This document shows positions 24,803 through 34,116 of a DNA stretch of 64,000 nt, one piece after another. A model generated the notes under the pieces. That model was not told where the DNA came from. It did no database searches and was given only the letters and a program-made list of their open reading frames with translations. Both the position numbers and the translations under genes were made by a program. Origin of the DNA: Akkermansia muciniphila (GTDB lineage Bacteria; Verrucomicrobiota; Verrucomicrobiia; Verrucomicrobiales; Akkermansiaceae); assembly GCA_945890645.1 (NCBI GenBank), contig CAMDCV010000001.1, positions 1 through 64,000 on the forward strand, written 5' to 3'. Position 1 is the stretch's first letter; each line of letters begins with the position of its first letter.

Positions 24803-24889
24803 CTCACGTCGCTGAAGGGTGGGCATCAATTTTTCTTCTCGCCCCATATTTTCACTTGTCAATGGAGGGGAATTTCGATTGCATCGCTC

Positions 24890-26344
24890 ATGGCAGACTT
24901 CCCTTTAGCTTTTTCCTTTGACGATGTCCTGCTGGTGCCTGCGCGCAGTGCCATTTTGCCTGCGGATGCGGAAATTAGCACCATGCTGACGGCGGATATT
25001 TCTCTGCGCATTCCGGTAGTTTCGGCGGCAATGGATACGGTTTCGGAAGCCGAACTCGCCATTGCTCTGGCTCGCGAGGGCGGCATGGGGGTGATCCATC
25101 GCGCTTGTACGATCGAAGAAGAAGCGGCGATGGTTTCGCGGGTGAAGCGCTCGGAAAACGCGGTGATTCTCAAGCCGTACACATTTCGCAAGGAGCAGTC
25201 GGTCGATGAAGTGCGTCGGGTCATGGATGAGCAGGGATTTTCGGGATTTCCGGTCGTCGACGTCGAGGGCCATCTCGAAGGCATGGTAACGGGTCGCGAC
25301 GTTCGCTACATCGAACGCACGGATGTTTTAGTCGCCGATGTCATGACGCCGCGTGATCGTCTGGTCACTGCGGCACCATCCATGGAGCTCGAAGAAGCAC
25401 GCCGTATTCTTTACAAAAATCGCATCGAGAAGCTGCCACTCGTCGATAGTGAAAATCGCTTGGTCGGTTTAATTACAGGCTCGGACATCGAAAAACGCAT
25501 TACATTTACTAACGCCGCGAAAGACCCGAATGGACAACTCCGTTGCGGTGCTGCTGTGGGGGTGGGACCAGAATTCATCGAGCGCGCACAAGCGGTGATC
25601 GCAGCGGGTGCCGATGCCTTGTTCATCGATGCCGCCACAGGTCACACGACGCGGGTGATGGAAGTGATTGCCAAGTTGCGCGAACTTTCTGATCGTCCGG
25701 TGATCGCCGGTAACGTAGTCACCGAGGCTGGTGCACGAGATCTCGTGGCGGCAGGAGCTGCTGCGATCAAAGTGGGCGTAGGTCCCGGTTCGATCTGCAC
25801 CACTCGGGTCATTTCGGGCGTGGGCATGCCGCAGTTCACCGCGATTCGCAATGTGGCCGATTACTGCCACGAGCACGGCGTGAAAGTCATTGCTGATGGT
25901 GGCATTCGTTACTCGGGAGATATCGTCAAAGCGCTTGCTGCCGGTGCGGATCTCGTGATGCTCGGTTCTTTGCTCGCAGGCACGCGCGAAAGTCCGGGGC
26001 AGACAGTTCACTCACAAGGTCGTCGTTTTAAAACGTATCGTGGCATGGGATCGCTCGGTGCCATGCGCAAAGGGTCAGGCGACCGCTACGGTCAGAACAG
26101 CTCAGGAAAATTAGTGCCGGAAGGCGTGGAAGCACGCGTGCCATACAAAGGCCCTTTGTCCGATGTGGTGTTCCAGCTCATGGGAGGTCTGCGTTCTGGT
26201 ATGGGCTATGTGGGCGCGGCGAATCTCGATGAGCTGCAGCGCAACGCGGAGTTTGTTCGCATCACCACCGGTGGCTTGCGCGAAAGCCATGTGCATGACG
26301 TGGTGCTCACAGAGGAGCCAACCAATTACCAGCCGATGAGCTGA
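24890..26344 (+). CDS. guaB: Inosine-5'-monophosphate dehydrogenase
   Basis: 484 residues; NAD-dependent oxidation of IMP to XMP, the committed step to GMP. The TIM-barrel begins [17 protein letters not shown] and [25 protein letters not shown]. Two CBS domains occupy about residues 95-205 ([47 protein letters not shown]). The catalytic loop is [13 protein letters not shown] with Cys303, followed by [22 protein letters not shown] and the flap [13 protein letters not shown]. The start is ATG 24890, matching the family length (488); the frame opens 207 bp earlier through the REP pair. guaA follows after 27 bp, so the two form a GMP operon. Confidence 0.97.
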   Translation: MADFPLAFSFDDVLLVPARSAILPADAEISTMLTADISLRIPVVSAAMDTVSEAELAIALAREGGMGVIHRACTIEEEAAMVSRVKRSENAVILKPYTFRKEQSVDEVRRVMDEQGFSGFPVVDVEGHLEGMVTGRDVRYIERTDVLVADVMTPRDRLVTAAPSMELEEARRILYKNRIEKLPLVDSENRLVGLITGSDIEKRITFTNAAKDPNGQLRCGAAVGVGPEFIERAQAVIAAGADALFIDAATGHTTRVMEVIAKLRELSDRPVIAGNVVTEAGARDLVAAGAAAIKVGVGPGSICTTRVISGVGMPQFTAIRNVADYCHEHGVKVIADGGIRYSGDIVKALAAGADLVMLGSLLAGTRESPGQTVHSQGRRFKTYRGMGSLGAMRKGSGDRYGQNSSGKLVPEGVEARVPYKGPLSDVVFQLMGGLRSGMGYVGAANLDELQRNAEFVRITTGGLRESHVHDVVLTEEPTNYQPMS

Positions 26345-26371
26345 GTTGATGAATTTTTTGTTAGATCGTAT

Positions 26372-27895
26372 ATGAAAGAGTTTCACCACGTTGCCGTTTT
26401 GGATTTTGGTTCGCAGTACACGCAATTGATCGTGCGGAAAGTGCGGGAGTTGGGCTACTTTGCGAAATTGTATGCACCGGAGGATATCGCTGAAATCGGT
26501 GAGCCAGGAGCGATCATTCTTTCGGGTGGACCACGCAGTACCAGCGAGCCGGATGCTCCTGATATTGACTTCGAAAAACTGCAATCGTTCGGTTGTCCAG
26601 TGCTAGGCGTGTGCTATGGCATGCAATTGCTCAATATCAAATTCGGCGGCACGGTGCATGCGAGCAATCGACGAGAGTATGGGCCAGCAGCATTGACGCC
26701 ACAAGTCCGCGAAGGATTGTATGAAGGTCTCTCGGCTTCCTCACAAGTGTGGATGAGTCACTCGGATACTGTCGATGTCTTGCCATCCGGCACCAAAGTG
26801 CTGGCAGTGAATCAGCACGGTACGCCAGTATCTCTGCAATGGTGCGACCGTTTCTACGGCATCCAATTTCATCCCGAGGTAACGCACAGTCATGAGGGCC
26901 TGCGCATCTTGCACAACTTCCTGCTAACCGCTAAAGAACTGCAACCCTTCCACATCGAAGATTTTAAACGTGAGATGATCGAAGGCATTCGCCAGACCGT
27001 CGGCGATCGACAAGTCGTGTGCGGTGTTTCCGGTGGTGTCGATAGCACTGTGCTCGCCGTTCTGCTCAAAGAAGCAGGGGTCAAAGTGCGCGCAATCTTT
27101 GTCGATCATGGCTTGATGCGCATGAACGAAGGCGATGAAGTGCGCAACAACTTCCATCGCATGGGTGTGGAAATCGAAACCGTCGACTGCGCGGATTTAT
27201 TTCTCGGCAAACTCGCTGGTGTCGATGATCCAGAAGCGAAACGCAAGATCATCGGCAACTTGTTCATCGATGTGTTCTGGGACACCGTGGGCAATGCCGA
27301 GATGCTGGCGCAAGGCACGCTTTATCCCGATGTGATCGAGAGTGCGTCGAATGCGAAATCAAAAGCTTCCAAAATCAAAACGCACCACAATCGCGTGGAT
27401 CGCATTCTTGAACTGCAAGCGCAGGGAAAAGTGTTAGAGCCATTGGCCGAGTTGTTTAAAGACGAAGTGCGTGAATTAGGAAAATCGTTAGGCATTGCCG
27501 AAGACATTTTGCAACGCCATCCTTTCCCCGGTCCGGGTCTGGCCGTACGATGCCCCGGTGAAGTGACTCCCGAGCGTCTGCGCATCATCCGCGAGTGCGA
27601 TGCGATTTTCATCAATCAGCTCAAAGAAGACGGTTGGTATGATCGCGTCTGGCAAGCTTATGCCGGCTTGATTCCCGTGAAAACGGTCGGCGTGAAAGGG
27701 GATGAACGTTCTTACGAATGGGCGACCAATTTACGCGCCGTGATCAGTGAAGACGCGATGACAGCCGACTGGGTCGATCTCCCGTATAGTTTGCTGCGCA
27801 AGGCGAGTCATCGGATCTTGAACGAAGTCAAAGGCATCAACCGCGTGCTTTATGATATTTCCACGAAGCCACCGGCGAGTATTGAGTGGGAATAA
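26372..27895 (+). CDS. guaA: GMP synthase (glutamine-hydrolysing)
   Basis: 507 residues; converts XMP, ATP and glutamine to GMP. The class I amidotransferase domain has the triad Cys81 in LGVCYGMQ, and His167/Glu169 in FHPEV. The ATP pyrophosphatase domain begins at residue 214 with the PP-loop VSGGVDST (SGGVDS at 220-225), followed by VFVDHGLMR-like IFVDHGLMRMNEGDEV. The C-terminal dimerisation domain includes RHPFPGPGLAVRCPGEVTPERLRIIRECD and ends KPPASIEWE. The XMP-binding and linker segments are complete. It follows guaB by 27 bp without a hairpin between them. Confidence 0.98.
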   Translation: MKEFHHVAVLDFGSQYTQLIVRKVRELGYFAKLYAPEDIAEIGEPGAIILSGGPRSTSEPDAPDIDFEKLQSFGCPVLGVCYGMQLLNIKFGGTVHASNRREYGPAALTPQVREGLYEGLSASSQVWMSHSDTVDVLPSGTKVLAVNQHGTPVSLQWCDRFYGIQFHPEVTHSHEGLRILHNFLLTAKELQPFHIEDFKREMIEGIRQTVGDRQVVCGVSGGVDSTVLAVLLKEAGVKVRAIFVDHGLMRMNEGDEVRNNFHRMGVEIETVDCADLFLGKLAGVDDPEAKRKIIGNLFIDVFWDTVGNAEMLAQGTLYPDVIESASNAKSKASKIKTHHNRVDRILELQAQGKVLEPLAELFKDEVRELGKSLGIAEDILQRHPFPGPGLAVRCPGEVTPERLRIIRECDAIFINQLKEDGWYDRVWQAYAGLIPVKTVGVKGDERSYEWATNLRAVISEDAMTADWVDLPYSLLRKASHRILNEVKGINRVLYDISTKPPASIEWE

Positions 27896-27974
27896 TCGTT
27901 CTGATTAATCGTGGGTAATCGACGTAGTATCTCTGTCACGGAGAGTGGCAAAGAAAGCCATTTCGTATAACTTT

Positions 27975-28003
27975 TTGATGAGTTCGTGCAACTGCAATAA
28001 GAT
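27975..28003 (+). promoter_or_regulatory. Candidate promoter of the beta-strand repeat protein gene
   Basis: TTGATG (27975-27980) and TAAGAT (27998-28003), spacer 17 bp. The predicted leader is about 100 nt long. The guaA stop is 80 bp upstream, and no clear terminator lies between. Confidence 0.35.
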
Positions 28004-28109
28004 GACGTACTAGCATAGTGGAGTAACTTACCCACGTAACCCATTTTAAACCCACGGCATCTTAGCAACTCGGAACGAGTGTCGCTAGTGCTCCCAACCT
28101 ACGTCTATT

Positions 28110-30677
28110 ATGAAACCCAAATTCTTTGCCTTACCGCTTAAAGTCGTCCTTACCTATTCCGCCGTTCTGACGGGCCTTGCTCCCATCAGTGCCAACGCCG
28201 TAGACTATACGTGGGGTGGTGGCACCAGTTCCGACTGGACATTACCTGCCAACTGGACAACGGGCTCGGCTCCTATCTATGGGACGAACTATGCTGCCGA
28301 TACCCTTCGAATTGCCAATGGAGCCGGTTCAGGTGCGGTTTACGATCCCGGTAGCGCACTCACTACTACATTCAGTTCCGGACGTGCTTTCGTTCTCGGT
28401 TCCACGACCGCGGGTAGCCTCACGGTAACCAGCGGCACACTTGCTGCCGCCAGAGGCAATAATTTCGGCAGTGAACCGATCATGGCCAACGGCGCCAACG
28501 CAAGCATCTTGATCAATGGCGGTAATTTAGACTTCTCGCAACACTTCAACAATTTCTTGTTTCTTAACGGGGGCACAGGAAATACCAGTAACTTAACGAT
28601 CAGCAGCGGCTCTTTCTCCTCTAATGGATTTAATTTGCAACAAGCAGGCACTGGTGTGGGAACCATCAACCTGGATGGTGGATCCATGGCCGTGACTCTT
28701 TTCACCCGACCCGCAACAGCAGGTTCAACCACCTTTAACCTCGACGGTGGCACCCTCCGGGCCCGCGGTGCCTCCACAAGTTTTCTTCCGGCCCTCGCCG
28801 GCCTGCAAACCATCGTGGAAGACGGTGGCGCAGTCATCGATACAGCTGGTTTCAACATCACCATTGCTGAGGTCCTCGAGCACGATACCAGTCTCGGAAC
28901 TAGCCCCGACGGTGGCCTCACCAAAAATAGTGCCGGGACACTGACCCTCTCCGGCACCAACACCTTCAATGGGCCCGTGACCATCAATGCCGGAACTGCC
29001 TTGGTAACACCGAGCAGACTCATCCTTGCTAACGACAGCGCGGCTGGCATCGGAGCAATCACTATGGCGGGTTCCTACACGGATATCCAAGTCAATAGCA
29101 CGCGCAACATCGCCAACTCCATCACCATCTCCAACACCGGCGATGAGAAAACGCTGCTTTTGCCATCACCTGGCGGCGGCAACTTCGCTGGTGCGACATT
29201 TTCCGGCCCGATCACTATCAATGAAACCAATATCGATCACTTCCAACTGCGTGCGGATGATAACTGCTTTCTTACACTCTCCGGAAAAGTCAGCGGCGTA
29301 GGTGGTGTCTATAAGTATCAAAACGGAGTCGTCACGCTCTCGAATCCTGCGAACGACTTCACGGGTGGCGCGAAGATCACTGCGGGAACTCTTTCCTTTT
29401 TCACTGGCGGTCTGGGCACCAGCGGGTCCATCCTGATGGACGGTGGCGCACTCCGTTGGAACCCGTCGAACGATGAAGATGTTTCCAGCCGAATCGTCAT
29501 GGTAAACGGTAAGGCTGCCACCTTCAACTTGATGGAGCAGGCAGCTCCCTATGATGTTGCCAACGTCACCTTTGCGAATGCGATCGGCAGCAGTTCCACT
29601 GCTTCACTCGTTAAAATCGGACCTGGCACCCTTATTCTCACTCAGGCCAGCAGCTACAGTGGCGGCACAACTCTCACGCAGGGTAATCTCGAATTTGTCA
29701 ACGACGGCCTCGGCACCTCGGGTTCCATCACAATGAACGGCGGAATTCTCCGTTGGGCGGCGGGAAACACTCAAGATATTTCTTCCCGCACTGTCATGGT
29801 GGACGCCAAATCCGCTGTATTTTCCACCAACGGCAACAATGTTACATTCGCCAACGCCATCGGCAATTCGTCGACCGGCAGCTTCGTTAAAACCAACACA
29901 CTTGGCACCCTCACTCTCAACGGCACCAACACCTACACCGGCACTACTTCCGTCGGTGGCGGCACACTCAAGCTCGCCGCAGGTGCGACCATTGTGACTA
30001 GTTCGGTTTCTCTTGGCGATGCCGCTACGCTCGATACCAGCGATCATGCGACCTACAGTGTGCCAGCCGGCCAGCCGATTGCTTTTGGAATCAATGCCGA
30101 CGGTAGTGGCTCCGCTGGGAAAATTGCTGCAGCTGGGCTCAATGTAAGCAATGCCACAGTTACCTACAACATTACCGGCACGCTCGACGATGCTGTTTAC
30201 GTCTTGGCCACATACACTGGCACTCTTACGGGCACGTTCCTGTCTGTGCCGAGCGCTCCCACTGGTTACACCCTCAAGTACAACCACGAGGGGAACAAGA
30301 TCGCCTTGGTGGCAGAAACAGGGGGCTACTCTGGTTGGCAATCGGCGAATTTCACAGCAGGTATGATTGATGCGGATCACGACAATGATGGCGTTTCTAA
30401 CGGAGTAGAATACTTCCTCTTTGGCACCACAAACACCACCGGATTCACCACAGTGCCCTCGATTGACCCTGATACGCTCAGTATCACATGGGTGAAGTCG
30501 GATGGGTTCGTCGGAAACTATGGCACTCATTTCGTTGTGGAAACCTCCACCACACTGCAGCCGCCTTGGACAACCGAAAGTCTCGGAGTGAACGTCACCG
30601 TCACCGGAAACACCGTCAAATATACGTTCCCTTCAGGCACCAAAAACTTTGCACGCCTCAAGATCATCGCCCCGTGA
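28110..30677 (+). CDS. Exported autotransporter-associated beta-strand repeat protein
   Basis: 855 residues. A signal peptide ends near ISANAVDY, then a beta-helix built from repeats of the PATR type (TIGR02601): GTLTLSGTNTFNGPVTINAGTAL, TLILTQASSYSGGTTLTQGNLEF, GTLTLNGTNTYTGTTSVGGGTLKLAAG and further degenerate units between residues 100 and 640. The DNA of two units around 29420 and 29710 is similar (GGCACC-G-GGGTCCATC motif), which suggests recent duplication. The C-terminal 140 residues form a separate domain with DADHDNDGVSNGVEYFLFG, typical for exported proteins of this phylum. There is no transmembrane barrel, so it is not a classical autotransporter; nor is a PEP-CTERM tail present. 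It is probably a cell-surface adhesin or glycan-binding protein. The esterase gene overlaps its stop. Confidence 0.82.
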   Translation: MKPKFFALPLKVVLTYSAVLTGLAPISANAVDYTWGGGTSSDWTLPANWTTGSAPIYGTNYAADTLRIANGAGSGAVYDPGSALTTTFSSGRAFVLGSTTAGSLTVTSGTLAAARGNNFGSEPIMANGANASILINGGNLDFSQHFNNFLFLNGGTGNTSNLTISSGSFSSNGFNLQQAGTGVGTINLDGGSMAVTLFTRPATAGSTTFNLDGGTLRARGASTSFLPALAGLQTIVEDGGAVIDTAGFNITIAEVLEHDTSLGTSPDGGLTKNSAGTLTLSGTNTFNGPVTINAGTALVTPSRLILANDSAAGIGAITMAGSYTDIQVNSTRNIANSITISNTGDEKTLLLPSPGGGNFAGATFSGPITINETNIDHFQLRADDNCFLTLSGKVSGVGGVYKYQNGVVTLSNPANDFTGGAKITAGTLSFFTGGLGTSGSILMDGGALRWNPSNDEDVSSRIVMVNGKAATFNLMEQAAPYDVANVTFANAIGSSSTASLVKIGPGTLILTQASSYSGGTTLTQGNLEFVNDGLGTSGSITMNGGILRWAAGNTQDISSRTVMVDAKSAVFSTNGNNVTFANAIGNSSTGSFVKTNTLGTLTLNGTNTYTGTTSVGGGTLKLAAGATIVTSSVSLGDAATLDTSDHATYSVPAGQPIAFGINADGSGSAGKIAAAGLNVSNATVTYNITGTLDDAVYVLATYTGTLTGTFLSVPSAPTGYTLKYNHEGNKIALVAETGGYSGWQSANFTAGMIDADHDNDGVSNGVEYFLFGTTNTTGFTTVPSIDPDTLSITWVKSDGFVGNYGTHFVVETSTTLQPPWTTESLGVNVTVTGNTVKYTFPSGTKNFARLKIIAP

Positions 30678-32200
30678 AATTGATAGTTTACTTGTTCTCT
30701 GCGCTTTTACTAGCTCCTTTAGCTAGTAGCGCGGAGAGCAATTTAACAATTTCCGCGTTGTTCGCGGATCACATGGTGCTTCAACGCGATCAGCCCGTCC
30801 CAGTGTGGGGCTTGGCAAAATCGGGCGATCAAGTCACCATTACCTTCGCCGACCAAAAGAAAACTGTCATCGCCGATGCTGATGGTAAATGGGTCGTGAA
30901 ACTCGATGCACTCAAGGCGAGTGCCACGGGTCGCGAAATGATCGTAAAATCCGCTAACGCATCAGAGGCTAAGATTGCGGATGTTCTCGTCGGGGATGTT
31001 TGGCTGTGTTCTGGGCAATCGAACATGCATTTTCAGATGAAATCCGTCGAAAAAGCTCCGCAACAAATTGCCCGCATGAATGCTCCCGCTGTGCGATTTT
31101 TCACGGTAAAACAAAATTTCGGACAGGCCCCCTTGAACCAAACTGTTGGCACATGGAAGCCGATTACACCCACCACTGCGGCCGAGTGCTCCGCTGTCGC
31201 TTGTTACTTTGGATTGGCACTCCATCAAAAGCAAGAGGTTCCCATCGGACTGCTCGTTAGCTCCGTCGGTGGCACACGCATCGAGTCATGGATGCGTCGC
31301 GAAACGCTCGCCGCCACGGGAGAATCATTGACGCTTATCGAAAAATGGAAAAGCGTGTTACCGGAAGAGTTTGAGAAAATTGGAGTGGCCTATAGTAAGT
31401 TTCAATACGAGCGCGATTTCCTCCATCCCAAGGCAGTTAAAGTAGCGAAAGAGCAAGGTAAGACCGCGCCTCCTGCTCCCATCGCACCGAAGCAACGCTG
31501 CCACGATTGTCCCAGCGCTTTGCACAACGGAATGATCGCTCCCCTACAGCCTTTTGCAATCCGCGGTGCCATTTGGTATCAGGGGGAATCAAATGCCGGC
31601 CAGCCAAAACCTTACGAAAAACTTCTCCCTGCGCTGATCGCTGATTGGCGCCATGTTTGGGGAAAAGAGTTACCTTTTCTCTTTGTACAAATTGCTCCTC
31701 ACAACAGCATCCATCCATCCTTTCGCGAATCGCAGCATCGCATTTGGCAAAATACTCCTCACACCGCGATGGTTGTCACTACGGATGTTGGTAACGCGAA
31801 TAACATTCATCCCACGCGTAAACAACCGGTCGGTGAACGACTTGCCATCGCCGCCCGCGCGGTAGCTTATGGAGAGACCATCGTTTCTTCCGGACCGATT
31901 TTTGATAGCCTAAAAATTCAAGGAAACCACGTTGTCATTTCCTTTGCGCATGTGGGTGGGGGACTCATGGCAAATGACAGTGAACTCAAAGGCTTCACGA
32001 TCGCAGGAGATGAGGGGAAATTTCTGCCAGCCAACGCGAAGATTGAAGGCAACACTGTCATTGTCAATTCTGACAAAGTCAGCAAACCCGCAGTCGTTCG
32101 CTACAATTGGTCAATATCGCCGGATGGAAATCTCTTCAATCGTGAAGGGTTACCCGCTGCCCCGTTTCGTAGTGATCAATCCAAAGACGCAAGCCGTTGA
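30674..32200 (+). CDS. Sialate O-acetylesterase-type (SASA/CE6-like) esterase
   Basis: 508 residues; removes acetyl groups from sugars (sialic acid, xylan or other glycans). A signal peptide (VKLIVYLFSALLLAPLASSAE) precedes an N-terminal beta domain (NLTISALFADHMVLQRDQPVPVWGLA). The SGNH hydrolase part starts at VGDVWLCSGQSNMHFQ with the nucleophile Ser116, and includes SSVGGTRIESWM, AIWYQGESNAG and a His in the HPTRKQPVGERLA segment. The start is GTG 30674, overlapping the TGA of the previous gene (GTGA), so the two are translationally coupled. Linked with the surface repeat proteins on either side, it probably de-acetylates extracellular polysaccharide or mucin-like glycans. A frame starting at 30488 lies in the previous gene. 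Confidence 0.9.
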   Translation: MKLIVYLFSALLLAPLASSAESNLTISALFADHMVLQRDQPVPVWGLAKSGDQVTITFADQKKTVIADADGKWVVKLDALKASATGREMIVKSANASEAKIADVLVGDVWLCSGQSNMHFQMKSVEKAPQQIARMNAPAVRFFTVKQNFGQAPLNQTVGTWKPITPTTAAECSAVACYFGLALHQKQEVPIGLLVSSVGGTRIESWMRRETLAATGESLTLIEKWKSVLPEEFEKIGVAYSKFQYERDFLHPKAVKVAKEQGKTAPPAPIAPKQRCHDCPSALHNGMIAPLQPFAIRGAIWYQGESNAGQPKPYEKLLPALIADWRHVWGKELPFLFVQIAPHNSIHPSFRESQHRIWQNTPHTAMVVTTDVGNANNIHPTRKQPVGERLAIAARAVAYGETIVSSGPIFDSLKIQGNHVVISFAHVGGGLMANDSELKGFTIAGDEGKFLPANAKIEGNTVIVNSDKVSKPAVVRYNWSISPDGNLFNREGLPAAPFRSDQSKDASR

Positions 32201-32368
32201 TGAACTGCGCTGCCGAGAGTTTTACGATAGTGCAAATCGGCAACTTCTTGATTGGATTGTGCAACTTCAATCATTAGGCAAAAGAGCGTTGAGAAAGTAG
32301 AATTTTCTCGCTCTAGAAAACCCTTACGCCGAACGCTGGCAACTTGCTATTCGTAACCCATCATAAAA

Positions 32369-33979
32369 ATGAAACCCAATTTCTCTTTAAATTCATGTCT
32401 CGTGGGCTGCACGCTTTTCGCTGCGAGCAATCTTTATGCAGTGACCAGTTACACGGGATTGACTGATAGTTGGGGTACTCCAAGCAATTGGTCGGGAGGC
32501 TCTGTTCCCTCCGGAACTTTTAATCAGCGCATCAACGTCAATTCCGGAACTACCGTGACATTTGGCTCCGGTGAGGGCACGGTGGACATTGGTTCAAACA
32601 CAGCGGGTGCTGATTTGCGCGCTTTTTTATTAGCTCCCACCGCAGGCACCGCCACTCTTAACATCACTGGTGGAACACTACAGGCAAAAGGAACGGGTGG
32701 ACCGACGGGCGTTTCGCTGGTTGGTTCGAATGTTAGCGGTTCTATCGGCGTTCTCGATATCAGCGGCGGTGTTTTGGACCTTACGCCCTCAGACGGCGCT
32801 AACGGAAAAGTTCTCGCGATTGGACTCAATGCAGCAACAGCCGCGGTGATACAAGGCACAGTTACCGTGTCGGGCACTGGTACACTCAAAGTGAGCGAAT
32901 TCCGATTCAATGAATCCGCATCGAATCCTTCAACGGGCAGTGTCACAGGCGTCCTTAACCTGAACTCCGGCGGCACCGTCGAAGTCGGAGTGATCCGAGA
33001 AGGTCCCAGCGGCTTTGATCAAACAAACACCTCATCCACCATAAATTTTAACGGAGGTCTATTAAAACTCACCTCATCATCAGGTGGCATTAGTAACTCC
33101 ATCACGACTGCGACGGTATTGAGTGGAGGTGCGATCATCGATGTCGCCACCAGCCTCAACGCTCCTGTAGCCGAAGCTCTGACCGCTGGCTCTCCCTCTG
33201 GCGGGTTGACCAAGCAGGGCGATGGCACTCTGACTCTATCTGCTACCAATACCTACACCGGTAAAACGGCTGTCAGCAACGGCACTTTGGCACTCTCGGC
33301 AAATGGCTCTATCGCCAATAGCTCAGCGATCACTGTAGATTCTGGTGCAACACTGAGTATCACAGGAATCAGTTCCTCTACTTTTACCGTCGGTGCTTCC
33401 CAAACTCTAGGCGGAAACGGCACGCTACTCGCTACGGGTAAAACCGTCGTGGCCAATGGAACACTCTCTCCAGGAAATAGTCCCGGAACATTTACGCAAG
33501 ATGCTGGCGTTTTTCAATTTGGAGCCAACGGCGATCTGAATTGGCAGATATACGACGCAGAGGGTCCCTCCGGTGTGAGTGGCTATGACACGATCAACCT
33601 TACCAATGGCGCGGTGCTTGATTTCGCGCTGCTCAACATATCGAATCCCTATAACATCAATCTCTGGAGTCTATCGGGAATCGGACCCGATGCGAACGGT
33701 AATGCGATCAGCTTTGATAACACACAGAATTATTCCTGGACCTTGTTTTCACAAGACACGGCAATCTCTGAATTTGATTCGTCCCTTTTTGCGATCAATA
33801 TTGGTGCAAACAATGGAACTAGTGGCTTTTCGAATGATTTGGGTGGTGGCATCTTCAGTGTGGATTTAGGCAACTCTAACAATAGTATTGTTCTTAAATT
33901 TACCGCAGTGCCTGAACCCTCTGCCGCGCTTCTTAGCGGTCTCGGTCTGCTTGCGATTTTCCGTCGCCGACGTCACTGA
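32369..33979 (+). CDS. Beta-strand repeat protein with PEP-CTERM sorting signal
   Basis: 536 residues. A signal peptide ends near LYAVTSY. The passenger has PATR-like repeats (GTLTLSATNTYTGKTAVSNGTLAL at about 285-310, FNGGLLKLTSSSG and others) and a later region with NGTLSPGNSPGTFTQDAG, a common pattern before the C terminus. The last 23 residues are VPEPSAALLSGLGLLAIFRRRRH: the PEP motif, a hydrophobic helix and an arginine cluster, that is, a PEP-CTERM sorting signal processed by exosortase (gene not in this window). The protein is thus destined for the outer surface or the exopolysaccharide matrix. It follows the esterase gene after 168 bp and is convergent with the sugar operon. Confidence 0.9.
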   Translation: MKPNFSLNSCLVGCTLFAASNLYAVTSYTGLTDSWGTPSNWSGGSVPSGTFNQRINVNSGTTVTFGSGEGTVDIGSNTAGADLRAFLLAPTAGTATLNITGGTLQAKGTGGPTGVSLVGSNVSGSIGVLDISGGVLDLTPSDGANGKVLAIGLNAATAAVIQGTVTVSGTGTLKVSEFRFNESASNPSTGSVTGVLNLNSGGTVEVGVIREGPSGFDQTNTSSTINFNGGLLKLTSSSGGISNSITTATVLSGGAIIDVATSLNAPVAEALTAGSPSGGLTKQGDGTLTLSATNTYTGKTAVSNGTLALSANGSIANSSAITVDSGATLSITGISSSTFTVGASQTLGGNGTLLATGKTVVANGTLSPGNSPGTFTQDAGVFQFGANGDLNWQIYDAEGPSGVSGYDTINLTNGAVLDFALLNISNPYNINLWSLSGIGPDANGNAISFDNTQNYSWTLFSQDTAISEFDSSLFAINIGANNGTSGFSNDLGGGIFSVDLGNSNNSIVLKFTAVPEPSAALLSGLGLLAIFRRRRH

Positions 33980-34116
33980 TTTTTTCAGAGGATATTGGGT
34001 TTCTTCTGAACGAATAAATCATCGACTTACGGTCGGTGGTTTTAAATTTTGCAGCGTTTTGCAAATCTGCTTAGGAGAAAACGCCTGTGAGCATTGGATC
34101 CAGATCACATGTATGC

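Noticed and set aside
24683-24889. Upstream extension of the guaB frame
   Set aside because: It reads through the REP-like pair and adds 69 residues that IMP dehydrogenases lack.
28340-30530. Minus-strand frames of 240 and 308 codons opposite the beta-strand repeat protein
   Set aside because: They lack starts in context, have no recognisable domain, and mirror the repeated Gly/Thr/Ser codons of the plus-strand gene.
33980-34116. Terminator between the PEP-CTERM gene and the convergent sugar operon
   Set aside because: TTCAGA/TCTGAA and CGAC/GTCG pairs are present but short, widely spaced, and without T tracts.
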